Assembly (NCBI GenBank): GCA_039654915.1
Contig: CM077596.1
Coordinates: 47,924,501 to 47,988,500 of the forward strand
Direction: 5' to 3'
From: Aquilaria yunnanensis
Lineage: Eukaryota; Streptophyta; Magnoliopsida; Malvales; Thymelaeaceae
DNA length: 64,000 bases
The stretch's first letter is position 1. Every line of letters begins with the position of its first letter. The notes under the pieces are model-generated. The model was not told the origin of the DNA, did no database searches, and worked only from the letters and a program-made list of their open reading frames with translations. Below, one piece after another: positions 56,787 through 64,000 of the stretch. Made by a program: the position numbers and the translations under genes.

Positions 56787-59170
56787 GACATAGATAGATG
56801 CTCCCAGCTCACCTTGGTTACCTTCCTTTTATCAAAATCAGATGAACAGATAAAATTGATAGTCAAAGATTGAAGCTTGTCACAAACTTCCACATATAGG
56901 CACGAGAATGCAGCTCTTTAGATGTGATGGCATTGTTTGTACAATCGGCTTGATGAGAAGACAATTGCCTAGTTGAGAAAAAAGGGACACCTTCCACTTA
57001 GCCATTTTCTGCTTTATTGGCTCTATAAGAAAGTTGAATTGCACTGACTTCTCGGCCAAAGTAACCATAGGATGCACAGGTATTTTTCCACTTGCAAGCA
57101 TGTAAAAGTCCCCAACAAATTCATCAGCCTTTCCCTGTGCTCTTCAAAACAACTAGGACTGAAAAAAAAAGACATGATTTATACATGTTAACCATCTGGC
57201 CCAAAGCACACCAATACAGCTGTAAAGAAGCCAATAAGTGTCGCACATTCTATTCCTTAGCTTGCATAAATACAATGCTGTCGTCGGCAAAGAAAAGATG
57301 CGAGACCAGGGGCAAAAATGACTAATAACAATACTTGAGATTTACTGGTTCAGCTCATGGTGCTTTGAAAGAGCAGAGAGACCTTCAGCACAAAATGGAA
57401 ACAAAAGAAAAGATGAAGGATCTCTTTGCATGAGACCTCAAGAAAGCCAAAATTGTCTAGAAGGTTGGCCATTGACCAAAATTGAGAAGGACGCCATCTC
57501 AACACAACTCATTACCAAAGTAACCCAGTTATCACTAAAACTTATTTGAGGCATCATTCTCCTAAGAAACACCTATTCTACCTTGTCAAACACCTTAGCC
57601 ATGTCCAGTTTCATTGCCATCAAACCCCAATTCCTTCCATAAAGACCATTAATGTAATGACACGTCTCCAACGCAACCAAAGCATTATTCGATAGAAGCC
57701 GCTAAGGAACAAATGCACTTTGCTTCTTCAAAATTAGCTTAGGCAACAAGGCTTTAATCAGTTAACCAAGACTTTGGAAATAATCTTATAAATAAAAAAA
57801 AAACATTGCACAAGCTTATAGGTTTATAATCTGCCACTTTTTTGGATTTGGTCCCTTTGGGATCAAAACATTGAATTCGGTCCCTTTAGGATCAAAACAT
57901 CGAATGCCTCATTTATTTCCTCAGGGATTAGGCTGCCTTGAAGGATTGCTAGAACATAACTAGTGACTTTCTTCTCCATAATACTCCAATACTTCTTAGA
58001 ACAAAAATGGCAGCAACCCATCTGGTCTTGGCGATTTTGTTGGATACATTTGGAAAAGCCGTAGTTGGACTTCCTTTTTGCTATAAGGTTTGTTCAATGT
58101 GTGATTCTTGTCCTCTAATACCACCATATCGACAATCTAGGTGACCTATTCAATTCTTGAGCGGTTGGAAGATTCAAAGAGTGCCTCAAAGTACTTCACC
58201 GCTTCCTCCATCATGGTTCTAATTCTGTAACCTCCTTCCCTTCGCTGGTTACCAAACATGAAATATAGTTCATGTGTTTCCAAGTTTTTGTCCCACTTTT
58301 TTAGCCATATGGATTTTCCACGTTGACTCTAATATTTTTCCTCTTGCTCGTATAAAAGACATAGATCCACTTCTAACCTTCTCCTGTATGTTATTGCATA
58401 CCCCCCATGCAAGTTGGCCAACTTTTGCAATAGGGTTTCAATGTCTTTTGTTTGCTTATGCAAGCTCGGCTCATCTCTTTTCCAATGCTCAAGACTAATT
58501 CTACAAGCTACCAATCTATCCGAAAGAGAACCATAACTGCTTAAACCCATGGTACCCCTAATCACCTCATCATAACTTGACTCTAATGCCCAACAAGGCT
58601 TAAAGAGCCAGATTTTCTTCCAGTTCTCTCTAGAACCAAGCAGGTAAAGCTAAAGTCCACAATGGTTTGAGCATGGAAACTGGAAGTGACATACTTGAGC
58701 ACAAAGGAAAAGTGATGTCCAGTCCAAAGTCTCGAAGTCGTGATCCAATCTCTCCTAAACTAAGACCCCCCAGAGCAAATACGTTCCTAGGTGAACTCAC
58801 TACCATTGAAAATCAGGTCTAAGAGATTTGCCTCTTCAACGGCCTCCATTTACCCCGGGGCACACACTATACTCTTCTCCTTTCTTGCCACACAAAGAAG
58901 CTCATTAAAATCACCATTAACAACCCAAAGAAATTGATATTGAGAAGCCAGACAACGTAGTAAAGCCCAGGATTCTCCTCTTAGTTCTTTCTTTAGGTGA
59001 TCGTAAAAACTTGTTAATTATGAACTTTTCGGGCGTCGTATGCCTAATTTTTTTAAAACATTTTTTTTTGTTTTGGTAGATGGAGATGGAATTGTTACAG
59101 CTGATGTTGACCATCATGTCAATATAAAATTGGGATGAAGAAAAAAGCTCCACTTTCCACATAGAACACT
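56787..59170 (-). mobile_element. L1-type LINE, 5' and RT part
   Basis: Read on -, in order: an endonuclease C-terminal remnant (DLIFNGSEFT near 58820), a linker (LEVDLCLLYEQEEKY near 58330), and the RT fingers (TKSPRPDGLLPFLF near 58040). YKPISLCN is near 57800 and LDMAKVFDKVE near 57595. The catalytic FADD is at about 57280-57291, and WKVSLFSQLGNCLLIK near 56965. All are signatures of plant L1 reverse transcriptases. Numerous frame breaks make it a fossil. The 5' end near 59170 is approximate. The LINE is cut at 56786 by the solo LTR insertion. Confidence 0.87.
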
Positions 59171-59479
59171 AGAGCATAGCCAACCCATACTTCCTTCCTT
59201 TACACGAAACTGCTAAGAATAATTGAAACCCTAGTGATCTTCTAATTCTCTCCATCTTGGAGTTGGTTTTTTGGGTTTCTAGTAAAAAAACCAAATCCAA
59301 GGCCGTTTTACTCACTGCATATAATTTTATAAAGAATCTTGCATGTGGCTAGGTATATATGTGCTAGAACATGCTTGTAGTTCGGTATATATATTTTGTT
59401 TGAGAGCTAATTTAGATGGCTTAAATCAGTCTTTAGCTCTTTTTTGTTTTACTTTCTCAAATGGGCAAGCTAGGAAGGA
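59171..59479. other. Spacer, nothing recognised
   Basis: No gene, terminal repeat or recognisable element. The open frame starting at 59343 is not supported by any motif. Confidence 0.4.
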
Positions 59480-60815
59480 GAAAATATCACTCAACTTGAC
59501 AACATGGCCTGATCCACCTAAACCCATTCTCAACCTGACCGAATTTGACCAGAAAAGTCAATGACCCAAACCCGACCTGAACCCAAACTTGATTGAAGTG
59601 TAACCTAAGAAAACCTGAAATACCTAAACCTAAATTGGCCCAAACTCAAAATGACCCGAATCCAAGACTGACCCGACCTAAAGCCGATATGACTAGATGG
59701 CTAAACCCGACAAGACCCGATTTTAACATAAACCCTATACCTAACTGTAGCTTTTGCCATGAACCTTAAATCAAAACTCTAAGTATAAACATAAACCCAA
59801 AACCCTAAAGCCCTATGTCCCTAATTCTAACCATGTAAACCCTTACTGCTAACCCTAAGCCCTTAAACCATAACATTAAAACCTTAAACCTTAACATTGA
59901 ATCCTAACCCTTACCCTAAACCTTAGCTTTCATCTTCATTACTTTCTATATTTAGCAAGTCTTATATTTCGAAGCTACTATATTTAGTAACTTCCATTTT
60001 TTTTAATAACAATACCTAGTACGTCTTATGTTTATGACTTTCAGATTAATATGTCTCATATTTTGGTTCTTTCAAAACTAGTAATTTCTATAGTTAGTAA
60101 GTTTAATAATTATTAGTAGATAAATGTAAAAATTACAATATTGGTCCCCAAAATTTTAAATACTGTGCAATAAAGTACGTAAATTTTACAAAATTTCATT
60201 TTTTTCACCCACAAAAATTACAAGATGGGTCCTTAAAATTTTAAAATTTTTCTATTTTCACCCAAATATTTTGAATTTTTACAATTCAGTCATTAATAAA
60301 AAATAGTGAATTGAAGTAACATTTTATAGAAATTTCATTATAAAAATTGGAAATTATAAAAAATTCGTTGGAACATAATTAAGAAATTTTTTATGAATTT
60401 TTAATTAAACATTCTAAAAGAAGGAAAATTAAGAAAAATTAAATTGCATAAAAAACCAAATTTTTTAATTTAAATTTTTATAAAAACATAAAAAAAATAT
60501 AATCGATTTAGTCATTTCAATCTCTACATCAGTAACCCAAGTAAACTCAATTGTCAACCTGAATCTAACCTATAGCCTGAATAACCCTATTTGAAATTAC
60601 TGAGACTAAAATTGACCTGACTTATTTTGAACTTGAACCCAAATAAATCTAACCTAAACCAACCTAAATATGGAATCTACACAAACAGAAATCAACCGAA
60701 CCTAAATAACCTGACCTATACCCGAATTTATGCTGGCCTAATTAAATTCGAACCTGAATGACCTGATCCAAATATAGCCTAACCTACCTAATTGCCATCC
60801 TTATGACTGGTCTAG
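59480..60815 (+). repeat. Degenerate ACCCGACCTGA / telomere-like repeat element
   Basis: Three parts: short degenerate tandem words such as AACCTGACC, GACCCGA and CCTAAACC (59480-59720), telomere-like CCCTAAA/AACCCTTA variants (59725-59935), an AT-rich body, then the first word type again (60520-60800). The right side ends AATTGCCATCCTTA, which resembles the end of a hAT-type element. The left end was not found. Confidence 0.55.
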
Positions 60816-60827
60816 TTCTTTTGTTTA

Positions 60828-61305
60828 GGCTCTTCGTTTGGCATAATTTACAGATGTGCCACTCTCATCACCTAGCATGTGTATGGCCGTGGCTCCATTC
60901 GTCTCACTCGTCCTCCATCGTGGGTCACCGTTCTTGCGGGTCTTACGATCACTCTCCCAGTGCTAACAACGAACCGTAAAAGAGAGAGATGCTAAGCTAG
61001 TTTCTGGTTTCAATTTGGCCAGAATCTGTTTTGATTCATTAGAGTGATGCTAATGATGGTGGGAGGGAGAGGATGGGTGATTGCGGCAGCGGCGCTGGCC
61101 TTGTTGGTGATGGTTTCAGTGGATGGTGAAAGCGGCGGGCGACTTTGAAGGCAGAATGTAGTGCGGACTTAAAGAAGGTGATGGCGTACTTGAGCTTCGC
61201 ACAGGGGAGCTTGGCGACGCTGTCCAAATAGCGAGGGGTGTTTTAAGCGTACGCATGTTATGTGAGGTTAGTGGCACATCTGTAAATTATGCCAAAAACA
61301 GAGCC
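60828..61305. mobile_element. TIR element that captured a host gene fragment
   Basis: About 50-base inverted ends: GGCTCTTCGTTTGGCATAAT at the left and the complement reads GGCTCTGTTTTTGGCATAAT at the right. TTTACAGATGTGCCACT is identical in both. The 478-bp element has a GC-rich centre unlike its AT-rich flanks. No clear duplication was seen (TTA left, TAC right), so the superfamily is open; GGCTCTGTTTGG-type ends are seen in Tourist/Harbinger MITEs. Confidence 0.8.
61053..61231 (+). pseudogene. Captured 5' fragment of a lipid-transfer-protein-like gene
   Basis: From ATG 61053 the reading gives a signal-peptide-like start (MMVGGRGWVIAAAALALLVM) and then a frame shift. A second frame encodes ECSADLKKVMAYLSFAQGSL, which matches the first-helix pattern of non-specific lipid transfer proteins (ECxxDL..VMxCLxFAxG). 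The second Cys is Tyr here and a stop follows at 61229. The fragment ends there, so it is a captured and decayed exon piece. Confidence 0.68.
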
Positions 61306-61879
61306 TACTTACAAAAGAAGCGAGCCACCCTTTTGAAAAGTGCAAAAAAAAAAAGACCTAGAGGCAGCTCTAAGCCATCCGAATTGGCTGCGTGTCTTAG
61401 ATAAAAGTGGCATTTAGAAGAGTCTTTTGGAGGCCGATGATGAAGTGGGGCCCTGAACCTCTTGTAAATGATGATGAGTCTAATATAGCCATCAGGAAGG
61501 GTGGTTACAGGCAATTTGAATTGCCGGATCCACTTTTATGTTTTTTTTTTTCTTTTTCTAGATTTCTTTTCTTTATTTCATTTTGTTATTGCTCCTTTTG
61601 TTTTTTTATTTTATTTTTCCTGTTTGTCTCTTTTTTTTATTTTCTTATTATTCTTTTGTTATATAGCTTTTTTCCCCCGTTTTATTCCTGTTTTTATTTT
61701 CTCATTATTCTTATTTCTTCTTATTCTTTTAATCCATCTTTCTACTTTTTCTCCCATTTTTTCTTTGTTTTTCATTATTGCTATCTTGTTTTGGGTGGAT
61801 TCAAAACACTCTTATATTAAATTTCAAATAAGAGAACATAAACTGTCTATTACATAAAAAGAAAAACTTGAAAGTGCAA
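61306..61879. other. T-rich low-complexity sequence
   Basis: A short non-repetitive stretch is followed (61535-61800) by a TTTTTATTTT/TTCTTTT-rich tract that opens two long Phe-rich frames with no domain. Confidence 0.5.
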
Positions 61880-62620
61880 AAATAACAAACCTGTATAAAA
61901 AAAGTGAATCTACTTAGAGAAAAAAATGTATATTCACAACATAAAAAAATTTGTAGTTTCTTTCAAGTTTGTCAACTAATAAAAAAAAAACTAGTTGAGC
62001 CAAAAGAACAAACAATTACTAGTAAAAGTACAACTAGTTCTTCTAAATAACAAACAAATATATACTGATAAAAAAATAATTTATTTCTCTGAATAGAACT
62101 AGCAACTACTCATAAAAGAATAAATAGATAATAGTAAAAGAATATAAAAACAAATAATTTATCTAAAAAACAAGAACATATAAAAAAGTAAATTAATCCA
62201 AAAAAATCTACTTATGAAAAAACAAACAATACATTGATAAATAATTATAAAATAGTAAATAGTTAATAATAAAAATAAATATAAATAAAATAAAAAACTA
62301 CTAGTTCATCTAAAAGAATAAATAAGAATGGATGGAAAATAATAACTCAATTTTGTGATATTTTTATGTTAATTTATATATGTAAAAAAGAAAAATTAAA
62401 ACAGATTTTTTTTTAAAAAAGAAATAAATCTAAAATATGGAAAAGTATGAATAAACCTATAAAAAAACTGATAAAAAAATATTAGTAGAAGAACAAACCT
62501 AATAAAGAATAAATAAGAACTAATAAAACAATATACAAAACTTACAAAAGAACAAACTTGATAAAATAATAGATAAAACTGATAAAAAAAAAAACAAAGA
62601 CTCACATTGTGCACCTATCT
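61880..62620 (-). repeat. AAAAGAACAAAC repeat block, inverse of the left blocks
   Basis: On - it reads TTTGTTCTTTTAG-like words with irregular spacing (for example near 62000, 62170, 62225, 62490, 62550). It is the inverted counterpart of 1665-2640 and 4535-4905, and probably belongs to another copy of the same decayed element running beyond the window. Confidence 0.6.
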
Positions 62621-64000
62621 TACGTAAGAGATACTCTAGTTTTATCTTCAATAATTTTGTTTTTGCATTACTTAGTAAGATAAAATCTGGAAAAGTTCCC
62701 ATGTATTTAAAACTTGTTTGCTCTTGAAGGTTATGGGTTTCAAAAAATAAAAGAAATTAAATGCCGTGAGTTTAGTTGCTTCTTCCCATTATTGAGAACT
62801 AATATGAAAATAAAATAAAAAAACAATAGTGATATACTCAATCAATCCTATATTTTTGTACCATTTTCTGTTTTGATTCATCCTAAACTCTCTGCACTAA
62901 TTTTCATATTTTCTAAATTTTTTGTACCCTATTTACCATAATACCCCCATTTCAACCATTCTCTTTACTATCCAGGCAAACCCCACTCTTTTTCTCTCAC
63001 TGGCCTCCTTTGAATGTCAACTTGTATAACAAAGCAATGACAAACTATATGGATCAGCTCGCCAAATAAAATTTCAGAATCGACCCTGAAACAGAAAGCA
63101 GAGAAAAAAGAAGATCTCAAACAAACGAGAAAAAACAGGAAATAGAATAATTCTGCAACAAAAATTAACTTGGTCATTGAACAACTTTAATTTAGACGTG
63201 AGCAAAACAAACTAGTTGAATGAAATGAAGTTAGCTTCAGCTTCAGTTCTCAAAATCCGCCATTTTTTTATTCAGCTCCACAAAACCACAACTTCCATGG
63301 AAACCCAAATTCAAAAAGCTTGAAAAATTGCAGAAACAAAAATCACGGAGGAACAATTTCAAAAGTGGCATCTGTAGAAAGATAGAAGAAACAGAGGGTT
63401 ATGATCAAGACCAAGGCCTGGAGCAGAACAATGAGCTAATACGACTACTTAAGATCTTCCTCTGTAGCACTCTGATTCACCTTCAATATATTGTAATAAT
63501 CCAGCCCCATTATTGCTAAGTCGGAAGAAGAGTTGACCACAAATCAATCAATTGCCCCAAAAATTTCTCAGGCATCTAGATTGCCAAAACCAGCGAGCTC
63601 CTCCTGAAATCACCAATATAAATCTACAAATCAAGACGAGACAAGATTTATGGACCAATTTCTTTGAGATCAGAGTGGACAGGAACAAGGATACGAAAAC
63701 ACTGATTTCCGGGAGCGTATGTGAGGAATAGTTCTTTTTTCTTGAGTTGGGTTGTGAAATTTGTTAGCCTGTGGACAGAAAGAGCCTTCAAATTAGAGAG
63801 CCATCCTAGGCTCCTCGCCACTGGCCACTCACTTCCTAGTGCACTAAAGATTGTTTCAGAGCAATCTCGCTAGCGATCGGTTGGGAATTTTCCAAAGATG
63901 GAAATGGCATCCTTTCCATTTTCCAAACATCAATTAGGTGATGTCGGGGTGGCGAAGAATTCTGAAAGGAGGTAAGGAGTCTTGGAGTTGGACTGGATTG
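62621..64000. other. Right edge, no gene recognised
   Basis: The sequence is AT-rich to 63200, then moderately balanced. The short open frames (62968-63177 and 63328-63519) show no known motif. It may be the start of a gene or of another element continuing outside the window. Confidence 0.35.

Noticed and set aside
59725..59935. Telomere or subtelomere sequence
   Set aside because: The CCCTAAA-like words are short, irregular and embedded in other degenerate words. No perfect tandem telomere array is present.
61039..61227. - strand open frame in the TIR element (62 codons)
   Set aside because: The + strand reading gives a signal peptide and an nsLTP motif, so the - strand frame is its shadow.
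61407..61857. Two overlapping Phe-rich open frames
   Set aside because: Products of a TTTTCTTTTATTT low-complexity tract in two frames.

Overview
This window is nuclear DNA of a flowering plant, probably a eudicot. It holds one apparently functional host gene inside layers of nested transposable elements. The plant assignment rests on an intact DUF4220/DUF594 membrane-protein gene, CACTA (En/Spm) elements with paired TPase and TNP1-type genes, a Stowaway MITE, a plant L1-type LINE, and a very long Ty3/gypsy element with Tat/Ogre hallmarks. I could not identify the species.

Layout. (1) 1-6.7 kb: a decayed gene related to the DUF1985/Ulp1-protease transposon proteins. It is broken by a hAT element (3080-4117, 8-bp target duplication) and separated by T-rich TTGTTCTTTTA-type repeat blocks. 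(2) 6727-39165: CACTA element 1, genes on +. It contains a GATC-rich MULE-like MITE (8925-9841), a solo LTR (11918-13335, TSD CATAC) and a 21-kb Ogre-like LTR retrotransposon (17702-38743). (3) 39.5-44.3 kb: the DUF594 gene on -, with a probable TATA box and spliced 5' leader whose large intron carries three MITEs. (4) 44.6-59.2 kb: an L1-type LINE on -, split by a second solo LTR (45935-56781) of the same family. That LTR is itself split by CACTA element 2 (46494-55939, TSD ATA). (5) 59.5-64 kb: degenerate repeats and a small inverted-repeat element that captured the 5' part of a lipid-transfer-protein gene.

The retrotransposon is the most interesting object. It has a tRNA-Arg type primer site, gag, protease, a G-patch domain, a phase-compatible intron between protease and reverse transcriptase, two RNase H domains and an integrase, all damaged by stops and deletions. 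Between integrase and the 3' LTR lies a 7-kb cargo region. It holds three tandem copies of a small basic, cysteine-cluster protein whose layout recalls the cysteine-rich nucleic-acid-binding proteins of plant flexiviruses. It also holds an intact, intron-less gene for a LOG-type cytokinin-activating phosphoribohydrolase. Copies 2 and 3 and the LOG gene each follow a related spacer with a TATA box. A hairpin-forming tandem array and the polypurine tract then lead into the 3' LTR. A retroelement carrying a hormone-activation enzyme plus a possible silencing-suppressor-like or nucleic-acid-binding protein is the candidate undescribed system. Function is inferred and is not shown by the sequence.

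The two CACTA copies give the empty-site sequence for several insertions. Element boundaries in CACTA 1, the LINE and the second solo LTR are therefore supported by target duplications or restored continuity. All identities come from reading motifs by eye. No database search or alignment was run.
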